64,000 nt of DNA, from assembly GCA_026122225.1 (NCBI GenBank), contig JANEZZ010003061.1, positions 5,270,001 through 5,334,000 of the forward strand, written 5' to 3'. The position numbers and the translations under genes were made by a program. Below, in pieces: positions 10,567 through 22,861 of the stretch. Numbering within the stretch: the stretch's first letter is position 1; each line of letters begins with the position of its first letter. The stretch is from Heloderma charlesbogerti (lineage: Eukaryota; Chordata; Lepidosauria; Squamata; Helodermatidae). Under the pieces are notes generated by a model, which was given only the letters and a program-made list of their open reading frames with translations, was not told the DNA's origin and did no database searches.

Positions 10567-11427
10567 AATGATAACAAAATCGGGCTAGGTAAATGCTTAT
10601 GACTCATTTTATTTGAATGTCTCCTGAAAAGCTAAGAGTCCCTTTAGTGCAGGATATAATCTGTCAGTTTCTTCTTGAATCAACATTAGGCAGTCTGATC
10701 CTGTGCATATTTACTCAGAAGTCAATCTCTCTTAGTTTAATTAGGCTTATTCCCAAGTAAGTATGTGTAGGATTGCAGCCTTAATCCTTCCAACAGCCTA
10801 ATGATTCTAAATTACTTGTTAGGAATGACTATGGGGAAATAAGATTGCGTAAGCACAAGCCTACAGGGAAATACGAATTCTTGAACATTTGAAAAATGTG
10901 TACACAAAATGTTACTGATAAATTCCTTGCAGATTACATCTAAGTCTTGCACAACTTTTAAACCACATTTGGCCATTTAAAAAACAAACCAAACATCAAC
11001 AGCTGAACTCATCTGTTGCATATGCCAGTATTCTCTTTTGTGTACAGTTGTTGGCCAAATCTATTTTTAGAGGCTGTGGTTAGTCATTTTCTGAAAATAC
11101 CCCGACTGAAAGTACAGACTCAAATCTCTATCACATGGCTATTATTTAAAAAGGTCCTCATATGGATTCAATTGAAGAAATCAAGCATGCAATATATATG
11201 AGGGAAGATGGTGCAAATATAGTTGTAATGAAAGAATACAAGGCAATGTTAAAATGAAGAATCTTTAACAGATTGTAGTCTGGAGCATGAAATGTACACC
11301 CATAAGGCAAAAGGTGCAGCAGTCATATCTAATTAACTTACCACCTTCATGACCAAAGGCAGGAAAACTTGCTCAGGATGGCTGTACATATCGTAGTGAC
11401 TTGAGAATTTTAAAACTTATTTTCTAG

Positions 11428-11563
11428 CCCCATTCTTCAGAAATAAAGACAGATTATTTGTCAATCATAATGGATCCTGAAGAAGTCCCCTTAGATGAAC
11501 AATGTGAACGACTTCCGTATGAGGCCAGCAAATGGGAATTCGCCCGGGAAAGGCTTAAACTGG
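11428..11563 (+). CDS. FLT1: FLT1 exon 17: juxtamembrane segment
   Basis: The exon spans 136 bases, phase 0 to phase 1. It encodes [19 protein letters not shown] and then [26 protein letters not shown]. The tyrosine in KTDYLS matches human Y794. The conserved WEFxRERL leads into the kinase. The start was set at the AG at 11426-11427 because it restores the SSEIK reading; a second AG at 11439-11440 would drop four residues. In FLT1 this juxtamembrane region is known to hold a repressor sequence that lowers signalling. Donor GTAAGA. Confidence 0.96.
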
Positions 11564-12997
11564 GTAAGAAGACATTTTTTACACTACAAGTCCATGGAAT
11601 TGGTTGGTAAGGCCAGAACTGATTTCATGAGAGTTGAATGTTTTCATTGGTTTGAATAATAGATCAATTTACAAAAGCTCAGTGGGGACAAATTTTAATC
11701 AATAGAAGCATAGTAATTTAATTGGAGAGTGGCTGAGATTCAAGGACATATTGTGCTAGGCATGATTCATCCTCCTCCTCTATGCCCAGATCTGCATGCC
11801 TACAAATTTGGCCCTACAGGAAAGGATCCTCAGAGGGCTTTATTGAGTCCTTTTCCCCCTTTCCTAATAACCTGCTTCAGCTGGAGGCATGTTGTGCCTG
11901 CAATGTTCCCATCCCTAACGCTGTCCACATCTGTGTCTCCTGTAGAGGGATCCAGCAGCCAAATTCTTGTTCAGAGCCCCAGCATGCACACAGAACGCAC
12001 GTTGCTTGCAAACTGGTGACCTGAAGAGGAGAAAGGCAGGAATTCTCTATGGGGTGTATGGACAAGCTTCCCCCCGCCCCCATGCAGGTGATGGGTAGGT
12101 GGGTTGCAGTGCATGTTGCATAGTATACACCCAGCTAGGGAGAGGAATGTTCAATAATTCCATGGGGCTGGGCCCATGGCAGGGGATGGACCATGCACAC
12201 TCTGTCTTTCTTTAATAGCCATTTTGGCTCCACTGTCATAAGCATAAGAAAAATCCTTGGTAGCTTTTGTTGATGAAATTGTAACTTATCTCGCAACATG
12301 CTGAGAAAAGCATGCCTACCATGGCCTTGCAGTATTTACATTTAATTGTGTATTAACAGCTCAATTAGTTAATAGGCTTCCTCTCTCACTGTTTCAGTGG
12401 ACCATGCAAAGCGGCTCTTTGGCATCAATTTGAGCCGTTCGGCTATAAAAAAAAGTGCTATTTTAATTTTTTAACTTTTTAACTTAAAAGTACTATTTGA
12501 AATCAAGATTGTCAATAGCTCAAGGGCAGTGTGCAGTCCAGTGCACAAACTGGGTAGAGGCATGAAGTTACACATGCTGGCCTTGCTTCCAATGACTCCG
12601 TGCGTGCTCACCCCACTGTCTCCACTCCTGGCCTTTGCAAGGGTGTTCAGCATCATGCACTTAGATGCCTCCCTGCCATTGGGAACCCTCCATTATTATG
12701 GTTCCTGATCACAGGGAGGCTGCTCAGCTTGTTCTGCTTAGAATCTCCCTTCAGAATCTTCATACCCAATGTTCCAAGGTCTCCAGCAGGACTGTGGACA
12801 CTAAGCATGGGGCTTTTCCATGCAGCCCTGTTTTCCTCTCCATGCTTTTGCAGCAATGACCTGAAGAGGGCTCATCTGGCAAGGGAAGGAGATGCAGGGT
12901 GCAATCTTCCCATGTGGCATGGATCTGACATTTCAGTAGTGGTCCAGGAAAGACCATATTCTGCAGAGGATCCCAAATCCTAAAGAAAGGGCACTAA

Positions 12998-13211
12998 GAG
13001 CTAAACTACAGGCTATGTTAAATGTGTAGCATGTAGCTGATGCTAACCTTTTTTTTACTTTAGTGTAAGCGTGTGGAACCCCAATCTGGATCTGGATCAC
13101 CACACATGGTAGGGTGGAGTTAAATCGTTTCACCCAGCTGCTTTTCCCCTGTAAATTCACCTCCATGAATGGGAGCTAAAGACGGGGGGGGGGGGGAATC
13201 CTCCATTGGTA

Positions 13212-13263
<52 letters not shown>

Positions 13264-13294
13264 TTACAGGGGGAAAATAGTTGGATTGGGAAGG

Positions 13295-13333
<39 letters not shown>

Positions 13334-13424
13334 GATGGTCCCTATCTGGATTGGGGCCTTGCACACTTACATAAAAAAGGACTAGTTACATGCTAAGCAT
13401 TTAATGTAATGCGTAGTTTAGCCC
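12998..13424. mobile_element. Long palindromic DNA element with (TG)n and (CA)n arms
   Basis: The ends GAGCTAAACTAC and GTAGTTTAGCCC are inverted. So are several pairs further in: CAATCTGGATCTGG/CTATCTGGATTGGG, CACCACACATG/CATGTGATGG and TTTTCCCCTGTAAATTCAC/GTGAATTTACAGGGGGAAAA. The flanks TAA (12995-12997) and TGA (13425-13427) fit a PIF/Harbinger-like 3-bp target, with one change. A (TG) run (13214-13260) and a (CA) run (13298-13330) lie in the arms and are complementary. Confidence 0.6.
13214..13330. repeat. (TG)n and (CA)n microsatellite pair
   Basis: About 47 bases of TG repeats are followed after 37 bases by about 33 bases of CA repeats. Opposite dinucleotide runs on the same strand can pair into a hairpin, and both are prone to length change. 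They sit inside the palindromic element 12998-13424. A G run (GGGGGGGGGGGG) lies at about 13184-13196. Confidence 0.9.
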
Positions 13425-14114
13425 TGAGACGTTTTTACGTGTATATCTCAACAATGAAAAGCGGGAATGCAACAAGGTGTGTTTCCAACACACGCACGTG
13501 TATCATTGAGGTGCACTTGCCAGGGAGCCATGATTGGCTACTGTTCCCTGTTGAGCGTACACTTAGCGGCAAACCTGGCCCTTGGAGGACATTGTCTGGA
13601 ATTCCTCCTGTCTGGCAGGAATTAGTTAATGAAATTCTTTAAGTTCCAGTTTAGGCTGAGGAGTCAAGGCACAAATGCAGAGTGGGAGCAGTGTAAATGC
13701 AGAGATGAAAAATAGCATAAACAAGGAAAGAGTGTTGTGCTCATGAATGACAACCAGATTCTGAAAAGTTGGCTGGGTGCAGCATGTTTGTTAAATATGT
13801 GTGGGACTAAGAAAAAGAGGAACTCCACAAGAACATGTCGTATTTGCAAGATAATGGCCCTATGAGCTGCCAAGGTCAATGAGAGGTTGGACTGACTCCC
13901 ATGTCACTGGGACTTGTGCGAGTGTGTGATAGTTTTATTTCTACACTAGATACATGCCGTCCCTTTCCACCTAGTGTTTTCTTTAGCAGATCTATGAGCT
14001 TTAATTCATAACTACGAATCAACTCTATGATCTTTAATACTACTAAGTAAATCCTGGACTTTTCCAGAAGTATAGTAAATGCACAAGGGACGGGGAAATG
14101 AAGATCGCATCTAC

Positions 14115-14334
14115 TAGTGGTGGCTGGTGACTCCAGTTCTGGAGGGGCAGTGATTTCATTCTGGGTTTTAGTTACAACAAGCCAAAGCAATAAAGGTGCT
14201 ATCCAAGGCACTGAACCCATTTTGGGGATAAGGCGCAGCACCTTGGAATACACCTTTAGAGTTTTGGCTGGTGGTAACTAAAACCCAGAATGGGATCACT
14301 GGCCCTCTGGAACTGGAGTCACCAGCTGCCACTG
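14115..14334. mobile_element. hAT-like palindromic MITE, family B, copy 1
   Basis: The left end TAGTGGTGGCTGGTGACTCC is inverted against the right end GGAGTCACCAGCTGCCACTG. The interior palindrome pairs CATTCTGGGTTTTAGTTAC with AACTAAAACCCAGAATG. Flanks GCATCTAC (14107-14114) and GCATCTGC (14335-14342) agree at 7 of 8 positions. No transposase is encoded; it must have been moved by an enzyme coded elsewhere. Confidence 0.8.
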
Positions 14335-14739
14335 GCATCTGCTGTCCCCGTTCCTGCTCCCATATATTCCTTCTCTTATAACAAATGTGGGGTGGACAGT
14401 GCTCACTGCCCCACCCCCCTCTCCTCCTTTTTCCTGCAGGCGGTGAGTGGCTGAGTGACCTCTGTCCATGAAGGGCTGAAAGTAGGGAGGGTGAGAATTT
14501 CATTGTACACGTTTAATCAGAATTTATTAAGATTCACAAATTGCTTCATATTCAGGACAGCGAGATCTTGAGATTAACAAATTCAAATGTGGGACAACCC
14601 AAAACAGACAGATTCATCCATCTAGGCCAGGACTTTAAATGCTTAGCTGTTAAAAGTCTGGGTTTTAACCCATGTGTATTCAACCACGTTGGTGCTGAAT
14701 TAGGGTTACCACCTCTTTTTTTCTGACAGACTCCACATC

Positions 14740-14941
14740 TAGTGCAAGCTGGTGGCTGCAATGTTGGGGTGTGTGTGTGTGTGTGTGTGTGAATCCGCTC
14801 CGGGTTTCAGTCAGAGCCAGTCACTCTAAAGGAGCTATCCAAGGTGCTCCTTGGATAGCTCCTTTAGAGTTTGACTGGTTCTGACTGAAACCCGGAGCGG
14901 ATTCACTGCCCCACTGACATCGCAGCCACCAGCCTCCACTG
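14740..14941. mobile_element. hAT-like palindromic MITE, family B, copy 2
   Basis: The interior is an almost perfect palindrome: GAATCCGCTCCGGGTTTCAG pairs with CTGAAACCCGGAGCGGATTC, and GGAGCTATCCAAGGTGCTCC sits at its centre. The ends are TAGTGCAAGCTGGTGGC and CCACCAGCCTCCACTG. Flanks TCCACATC (14732-14739) and TCCAGATC (14942-14949) agree at 7 of 8 positions. A (GT)n run at about 14766-14792 has grown in the left arm. Confidence 0.8.
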
Positions 14942-16414
14942 TCCAGATCCTTAACAGTTATATGGCAGGCAGATACATCATGTTTTGCTCCGTGCTGGGA
15001 ATAGCTGTACCTATTGAATTGCCTGGTGCAGATGAGAATTTACTTCAGTTCATTTTTGTATAAGAATTTACTCTAATTCTGAAATTTCTTCCTATTCAGG
15101 ATGGGAAGAATTTGAGTTTTAAACGGATAGATTCATCGCTCCCTAGTTGAGAATTTTCCTTCCCACCTAATCACATTGCAGATTCTCAGAACCACACTCG
15201 TGGGACAGATACTGATAGGGATTTCTTGGTGCCAAACCACACGTGACATTAATCACATGGTTTAGCCTTTGGGTGCAGGGTTTTTCTTTCACAAATAGTT
15301 ACTATGGGATCCCCAGTCTGGATGAGCTTCAGCTATTGGGCAGTATAGAAATGAAATAAAATAAAATGAACAAACAAACAAACAAAGTATTATTTCAAAA
15401 ATGTATAAACCACCCTTCATCTATGAGGGATACCAGGGTGGTGTACAAACAAACAAATCCAATATAAAAACCATACCAAACGTTAGCCTTTAAAAGACAA
15501 AATTAAAACACTTTTTACATCAGCAAGCCAAACAAAAACACAATGATCAGTTGAGTTTAAAAATGATTTTAAATTGCTTAGGCAAAAAGAAATGTTTTAA
15601 TTTTGTGCCAAAAAGAAAACAAAATCAGGACACTGGCATGGGGGTGGGATAGCTTGAACACCCCCCCCCCCGCACAATCCTGATGTGTATTGGGGGTCCA
15701 TACCTTCAATGGAGCCTTTCCCTCCATGGAATAGCAGGCTCAAGGTAGAGCAATTCCAATCACCACTGCAGGGTCAAAACTCTCCTTCCCCCATGTCATG
15801 ATCCCAGGCTAGATCCTCCCCACCCCCTGCTGGCTATTTGTGCAAGGGCAAACCTTCTGATTAACCTTAGTTCCTTTGGTTCAGCATGCCTTCTGAACCT
15901 CGTGCTCCTCACGGTCACAACCTTCTGTGCTGTCTCCTCCCTGTTACAATCCTCATCTTCTGGTCCAATGGTCTCTTCCTGATGGAAGCTGTGGACGTGC
16001 CATGACGGAACCAGATGGACGATGTTGCTAGGGTGGCCATGTGTCCTATTTTACAGAGGACAGTTCTCTGAAAGGCTGTCAGAGGACAGTCCTCTATTTG
16101 AAGGTGACCTGTATTTGAAGGGCTGTTCAGTCCAAGTCTGGTTTAAAAGGTAAAGAACCATCAGAGGGGAGAACAAGCAAGGGCCTTGAAGATGCCCATC
16201 AACAGTTAGCACCCGGACAAAAGACTGAGCAGCAGGTCTTCAGTTCACCTGGTCACAATCTTCCCCACTATGGACAGATGTATTTCTATTTAAATTATAG
16301 TAATTATTTCCAGATTTGCACCTATACTTACAAAGTAGTATATACAATTTTTTTACAGATTTGTGTCCTCTTTTGTCCTCCTTTTTGATGATGCAGAAGT
16401 AGCCATCTCAAAAG

Positions 16415-16640
16415 TTGTTGTTGTTGTTGTTGTTGCTTTTGTTGTTGTTGTTATTTACATTTCTATACTACCCCATAGCCGAAAAGTTGCTTCAGCAGAT
16501 ACTTCCACTGTGGGCCCAGGATATCCAATGGAGCAACTTCTCCCATGTGTCCCATTCACCCCAAGCTGTTTCTAAAATCATCACAACTCCCTCCCCACAT
16601 CCTTTCCTTTCCTTTCCTTTCCTTTCCTTTCTTTTCCTTT
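16415..16640 (+). repeat. (GTT)n and (TTTCC)n microsatellites
   Basis: A run of GTT units lies at about 16415-16455 and a run of TTTCC units at about 16604-16640. Between them is a stretch (ATTTCTATACTACCCCATAG) that recurs near 7140 and 39430 and looks like the reverse of a LINE 3' tail. Confidence 0.8.
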
Positions 16641-17671
16641 CCATTCATTTATTTCATTCTTATACAACCCAACAGCTAAAGCTCTCTGGTTCACAAAAAA
16701 TTACAACCCACAAAGACAAGATAATAAAAACATAATATAGAAGCTTTAACATACAAAACTTTAAAACAATTTTAAAAAGCTAAAAAACAGTTACAGTAAG
16801 ATTTCTTTTTGGACCAATCTGTGAACCAGAACTATCCTTTGAAATTTGCACTTTTCCAAATTTTGCAATGGAATTCTCAAGTTAAAAAATTCATAAAATT
16901 GTGTATATTAGGGGAAATGCACATAAGAATGTGTACATTCATGAAAATTACATTGATACTTGCATTATATTAGGAAAATTTATTTCCAAAACTCTGTACA
17001 TTGAACAAAATTGCATACGGAAATGCATGCATTAGGAGAAATGGATACAAAATCGAATATGAATTTTCATGCAAACTTGTTTTTAAAAACTCTCAAAGTT
17101 CAAGATGAACTGAATTTAAGATTGGAAAAATGAGAGAAACAGAAATTGCTTGTGTCCCCATCCATGGTGCCATAGTGCCTCTGAGTCTGAACCTGGAAGT
17201 AGTATATAGCCATCATGAGTAGGAGCCATTGCTAGAGTTATCCTCTGTGAATTTGTCTAATTCCCTTTTAAAGCAACTAAGCTAGTGGCTGTCCCATCAC
17301 CACAGCATGTGGCAGTGAATTCCATCAATTAATTATGCCCTGTGAGTTGGATCCAGACTTAGTCATACATAGACTTAGTCATGACTAACTTAAGTCTCAT
17401 TGATTTCAATGAGTCTGCTCTAAGTTTGACTATGTCTAAGTTCTGTGTGAAGAAGTAGTTTTTTCTCTGTCCCAAATCTTCTGCCAATCAGATTCATTAG
17501 TTGAGAAATGTACATAGCTTGCACTAGTGTAAACTTAGCCGTCTGCAGTTTTATTATATGGGAGAAGGTTCCCTATCTGGAAAAAGTCTCAAATTGCAGG
17601 AAAATCCATCCCGACTTGACTGAAGTTAAGGTGGCTGGTCTCTACATGGGAATATGCATAACAGTATAGAG

Positions 17672-17788
17672 CAGCCTTCCCCAACCAGGTGCCCTCCAGA
17701 TGTGTTGGACTACAACTCCCATGCTGGCTGGGGATTTCTGAGAGTTGTAGTCTAACACATCTGGAGGGTGCCAGGTTGGGGAAGGCTG
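17672..17788. mobile_element. Palindromic hAT-like MITE, family A, best-preserved copy
   Basis: The ends CAGCCTTCCCCAACCAGGTG and CCAGGTTGGGGAAGGCTG are inverted. The arms go on as CCCTCCAGATGTGTTGGACT and AGTCTAACACATCTGGAGGG, so nearly the whole 117 bp can fold into one hairpin. Flanks GTATAGAG (17664-17671) and ATATAGAG (17789-17796) agree at 7 of 8 positions, as expected of hAT insertion. Confidence 0.8.
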
Positions 17789-18514
17789 ATATAGAGCACC
17801 TGCCTTTTGCCATGGTATTGGTGCTAATTTTTAATCAGGCGATTATTTCTTTTTCTCCACTTCTGCCTAGCCTCATCCCTTTTACCAGCCAATACACTGA
17901 ACAGCTATCATGGTGGTCAATGAAAGGAAATGGGTCCATGGATATTCCTTTAGCCAGCTGGACTCATATATGATATCTGTTCACATGACACATATAGTGA
18001 GGCATGGTTTAGACATAACAGAAAACTGTGGTTTTCTGCTATGTGCATCAGCCACAGTGAGCGTGGGGCTTCTCCCCTCCCCTATATTTTCACGTACTAG
18101 AGGAGGAGATCAGAAGTAGCCACTTCTGGTTTGAAACTAATTGCAGTTCCCCTTGACATCCAAATGTAGGGAACTATGGATTGTTTAAACTATGGTTTTA
18201 GAATGAGCCAGGATCTGAAATGATGGTTTGATCCTGGACTGCTATCATTAACCATACTTTAAACAAACATAGTTCTGCCAAAACTAAGCGTCACAGGACA
18301 TTATGGCTTGTTTAAAAGCAGAAACCAAAGCTTCCAGTCCACTCAAGATGGGTATTAAAGAGGAGGAGAGGGAGGAATGTGTGATCCTGAGGCTCACTGT
18401 GGTTCACTTGTGTAGCGTGGTATTTGAAATGTTATTTGAAAGTGCTGCTGAGTGATCCTGTCCTGCTTACTTCTGAGTAGTCTTAAAATCAGTAGGCCTA
18501 AAATCAGAATAAGT

Positions 18515-18648
18515 AAAATTCACTTTTTGGCCTTACCCATTCTGCCTTTGGCCCCATCCATAGATGGAATGTCCCCCCCCCCCCCCGAGACCTTTCCAAG
18601 AATGGAATTCCGTCCTTGGACTAAAAAAGGTTCCCCACCCCTGATGTA
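18515..18648. mobile_element. Fragment of hAT-like family C
   Basis: TTTGGCCCCATCCATAG, GGAATTCCGTCCTTGGACTA and GGTTCCCCACCCCTG match the right-hand part of the element at 6244-6613. A run of 14 C lies inside (about 18572-18585). The left end is missing. Confidence 0.55.
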
Positions 18649-19671
18649 GCAGGAAATCATGGCTTCCTGTTGTGTCTGATCCAGGCCTCTGCCTTCAAAA
18701 TGCAAGTGAATGCAAGCAGAATTTTATTCAGGGATTGTCCTGGAGGCAGATGCCCATGATGATTTTTCAGCCCGGCCCTAACCAGATTTACTCAGAAGTA
18801 AGTCCTGTAGACCTTTACTTGGCACAGGCCCCACCCCATTGAACTCTGTGTTACTTACTTCTGAATAAAAATGCAATAGGATGGAGAAGCACTGCGAAGA
18901 TTAGCACACTGCTGCAATTAGGGGTGCAGATTACTGTGTGTATTCCAGCCATTATCTGTAAAGGGTATAGTGAGTGATCTTATCATTAGCTTAGTGCTGT
19001 CTTCCCCAACGTAGTGTCTTCCAGATGTTTTGAACTACAATGCCCATTGGCCCCAGCCAGCATGACCAATGGTCAGGGATGCTGGGAGTTGTAGTCCAAA
19101 ACATTTGGAGGGTGCTGGATTCGGGAAGGCTAGCCTAGTATGCGTATATGCTTTTAAAACTTAGCTCCCTGCAACAGGTATTAAATTGCAGTTCCTGGAA
19201 AAGACACAGCTATGTTTTGTTACAATCTGTGCCTGAATACATAGGCAGTTTTTCATTACCCTTGCTTATGGTGGCTGTAATCACACCCTTTGATACCCTT
19301 AAGCTGCAAACACTATGCTATATCCCACACCTACATCAACATAGCCCTCTTTGACGTGTCACTGCACTCTTGAGCTCTGACAGTACAAGAAGAAAACAGA
19401 TTTATTAGTCCCCTTCTTGAGTGCTTGCTGCAAAGCTCAAATCTTCTAGGTCTGCAGCAGTTGCAAGGGATTTCTCCTCGTCCTTCAAAAACAAGAAATC
19501 AGATAAAAATAATCTAAAGCAGAAATGCTCTAATTCATTGGGCTTCAGCTTGGGGGGCGGGAAGGGTCAGGAGGACCTGTAAGCGCATCGCACCCTAACC
19601 AAGGATGGGTCATAGCAGTGACATCACCATCATTATATTTTCTTTCTGAAGGGTGTTTTCTTTTTAATAGT

Positions 19672-19700
19672 AAGACAGACAGACAGACAGACAGACAGAG
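19672..19700 (+). repeat. (GACA)n microsatellite
   Basis: About seven GACA units in a row. GATA/GACA tetranucleotide repeats are common in squamate genomes. Nothing links this one to a function. Confidence 0.9.
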
Positions 19701-20992
19701 TGAATGGGGGCAAGGGAGGGAGGGCCTTTGTACCTTTCACAGTTACATAGAAAAGGGAATTTTGGTGGATATAACTTTTCTCGGCCCCACATGACATGCT
19801 GCATCTAGAAAAATTCCCTCTTTGAGCAACTCTTAAACAGACAGGCACTTTCTCCTCCCTTGCATCTGGTCATCCTATAGGGAAAAGCAGGAAGATGAAC
19901 AAGTATCATTACAAAATGAAAAACAGGTTCCGTGTTGCAGCAGGTCGTAGTTAAAGGACTACTGAACTTAATTGGAGCAATCATAGAACACGGGTGGGCA
20001 GACTTCAGGCTTGTTGAAACTACTTTGTTTTTTACAAGAGCCCCAAAAGCCAGGTGCAAAAGACATACAAATAGAATTCAAGAACAGGGCGCCTCTGAGC
20101 ACATTCTGAGCCTAGGAATTTGTTTTCAGAACCAGAACCAGGTCATACATAGCCCGTTCATACAAAGGTCCACTTCTGGCTATTCCAAGCTTTCCTCAGT
20201 TCAGCAGCCTCATTCAGGTGGACAATATGTTCTTGTTGCTGTTGTGGGTCATAAACCCATCTTATGCCCACCCCTGTCGTAGAATGTGTACAACAGCTTT
20301 CCCCAACCTAGTGCCCTCCAGATGGGTTGGACTACAACTCCCATAATCCCCCAGCCAGCCCTCCACCACTCTCTGTCCATGCCTCCAAGCTGGAGGTGCC
20401 CCAACCAATTTCCCCTGCAGCTCAGCTGATCAGCTGGGCTGTGGGGAAAACACCGCTCTGCCCGTGTTCATCAATCCCAATCAGGCAAGAAAGCACTGAT
20501 CCCAATCAGGGTTGCTGGGGGTGTGAGGAGGCCTTAACTACCTCCCTCCCCCACCAAATCTAAAATAGCCTGTTCTGTGTGTGTTTCTGCACATGCGTAT
20601 GCACACCAATGTGTGACCCCCACCCCCCCCAGCTGATATCGGATGTGGCCTTTGGGGCCAAAAAGTTATGCACCCCTGAAATAGAGCCCCCAGGCACTCA
20701 CAACACTACAAAATCCAAACGCTGCCCCAATATGAAATGACAAGCAAATCGATATAAATCAATAACCATGTAAAGAATCTACTAATAACACAACAGAAAC
20801 TCAGGATCCCTCCTGAAAGGCCTTCCTGAGAAGAGAATTTCTGCCAGCCATCTGAAAGTTTCAAGGTAGCTTACCTGGTGATCCTCTCTAGGGAGGGACT
20901 TCCACAGCTTTAGTCCCAAAACTGCTGATAAGACCCTACTCTAGTCACTTTTTGCCTTTCCTGCACAGCTCCCCCTGATGATACTCTTGGAG

Positions 20993-21333
20993 CAAGGATA
21001 GGCAACCTGGTGCCCTCCAGATGTTTTGGAGTAGAACTTCCATAAGTCCCAGCCAACATAGCTAGTTATCAGGGATTTCGGGAGTTGTGGTCTACAATGT
21101 ATGGAGGGCACCAGGCAGTGGAGGCTGGTGGCTCCAAAATCAGTGGGGTGGTGAATCCGCTCCGGGTTTCAGTCAGAACCAGTCAGAACTGTAAAGGAGC
21201 TATCCAACTTGCAGGAGCACCTTGGATAGCTCCATTATTGTTCCGACTGGTTCTGGCTGAAACCTGGAGCGGATTCACCACCCCACTGACATCGGAGCCA
21301 CCAGCCTGCACTGGCACCAGGTCACCTACACCT
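20993..21333. mobile_element. hAT-like MITE family A, interrupted by family B
   Basis: The left part runs from CAAGGATAGGCAACCTGGTG to GGAGGGCACCAGG (21115). After the family B insertion it resumes at about 21322 and ends TCACCTACACCTG. The two parts together make a normal-length family A element. The outer flanks TCTTGGAG and ACTGAGAG match at only 5 of 8 positions. Confidence 0.65.
21116..21313. mobile_element. hAT-like palindromic MITE, family B, copy 3
   Basis: The ends CAGTGGAGGCTGGTGGCTCC and GGAGCCACCAGCCTGCACTG are inverted over 20 bases with one mismatch. The interior pairs GTGAATCCGCTCCGGGTTTC with GAAACCTGGAGCGGATTCAC. The flanks are an exact 8-bp duplication, GCACCAGG (21108-21115 and 21314-21321). 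The exact duplication and the intact hAT-type CAG...CTG termini define the family boundaries. Confidence 0.88.
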
Positions 21334-22861
21334 GACTGAGAGATTATGGGGCCTCATTTGGAAGGAGGTGATCCCACAGGTACCTGAGTCCCAGGCAGTG
21401 AAGGGCTTTGTAGACCCCCACAGAATTGCAACCTAAGGGTGTCATCTGTAGTTACAAATGTCAATGAGAGTTCTCCCATTGATTTCACCGGGACATGGAT
21501 TGCACCTTACATTCGTAATATAGCTGCTCTGCATGTAATTATCTTCTGAAGCTGCTGGAGGGATTTTATGCGGCTTGTAAAGTGAGGTGAATTTGGTCCC
21601 GGAATTAAAATATCCAAATATGTTCTACAAATGCTTAAGAGATTATGTTTGGCACTAAACCCCAGCATATTAGATTTTTTTAAAAAAAGCTATGAGTTTT
21701 ATTAGCGTTTTCCATGAAACTGAGATTCTTCAGATGGAAAAGATATCTGGAAAATATATCAGTGTTCAAATACAGCAATACCCCTGTGGTGTTTTTACTG
21801 AGTACAGAGTGCGGTTTAAAAGTTGCTTATTCCAGTGCGCTAAGTGGACTATTATGAATCAGAACAAATGCAACCCCCTCAGTCTAAACGATGCACTCCC
21901 AGAGGTTATGTTCACAGTGGCTGGATTTCTCCCTAGCCTGCATGGGGGTCCTAAGGGCCCCATGGCAGAATCAAGCTCCTGCCACAACTACAGTGGCCAT
22001 TATCACATTGCCAAAAAAGAGGAAATGCATCACCAGAAAAGAGAGGATAAACAGGGGCAGTGATTTGCATAACATTTCCACACATATAGATGCACACTGA
22101 GAAAAAATTATTGGAATGTAAATAGAAAAACAATACATGTCTCCATAGTGGTGGGGGAAGGGGGGACTGGGACCAGATGACCTGTGTGCCTGCTCTGTCT
22201 GCTGTCCAGGTGAGAAATATTGGTGGGCAACTTCAAGGCCCCTGCTGCTTTCCCTCCTTATGGTTCTTTGACTTTATACCAGACTTGGAGTGGATGTAGC
22301 TCTTCAGATAGAGGATAGCTTCAAATAGAGGACTGTCCTCTGACAGCCCTCCAATGGAGGCCTGTCCTCTGTAAAGTAGGATGTATAGCATGTTTCGAGG
22401 TGCTGTACAACCCATTAAATCAAAACATAAAATACAACAATAAAACAATAAAACAGCTAAGCCACTGCCCTGTCTCGCCCAGATTCTTAAAAACATATAC
22501 AAGTTAAAATGCCTGGGTGAACAATGCTGAAAAAGCCCTTTCCCTTGTTGATATGAATCATAACTCTGGTAGAGGTACCTGGGGAAGATCCTCAGCAGAA
22601 AATCTTAATGCAAGGGCTGGTACAGGAAGAGTCACTGCTTCAGGTTTCTGGGTTCCAAACCATTTAGAGCTTTAGAGCACAATGAGTTGGGCCTAGAAGC
22701 AAATCCGTAGCCAGTGAAGTTCTTTTAAAACTGACCTAATATGCATAAACCAGACTTTACTAACCAAAGCTATGGTGACCATATTCTGTACCCGCTGAAG
22801 CTTCTGGGTTGTCTTCAGTGGCAGCCCCACATATAATGCATTGTAGAAGTCCATTGTGCTG

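Larger units (their letters stand above)
7850..11427 (+). other. FLT1: FLT1 intron 16
   Basis: A 3578-bp intron. It contains a hAT-like family A element (8103-8233), a second family A element split by a SINE (8304-8697), a half copy (8708-8795) and an antisense BovB LINE fragment (9455-10566). A palindromic repeat of the kind TTTACTCAGAAGTCAATC lies at about 10695-10785. I see nothing recognisable in 8880-9450 or 10790-11400. Confidence 0.85.
20735..21425 (-). mobile_element. LINE 3'-end fragment, host of two nested DNA elements
   Basis: The wording at 20810-20985 (CTCCTGAAAGGCCTTCCTGA, GGGACTTCCACAGCTTTAG) and at 21340-21425 (GGGGCCTCATTTGGAAGG, CAGTGAAGGGCTTTGTAGAC) looks like one LINE 3' region read antisense. 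Similar phrases occur at 22390-22860. The two parts are separated by the family A element at 20993-21333. The assignment to an L2/CR1-type LINE is tentative. Confidence 0.5.

Noticed and set aside
11441..11563. Alternative acceptor at 11439-11440 for exon 17
   Set aside because: It would keep the frame but drop residues that align with human SSSEIK; the upstream AG at 11426-11427 has the better pyrimidine context.
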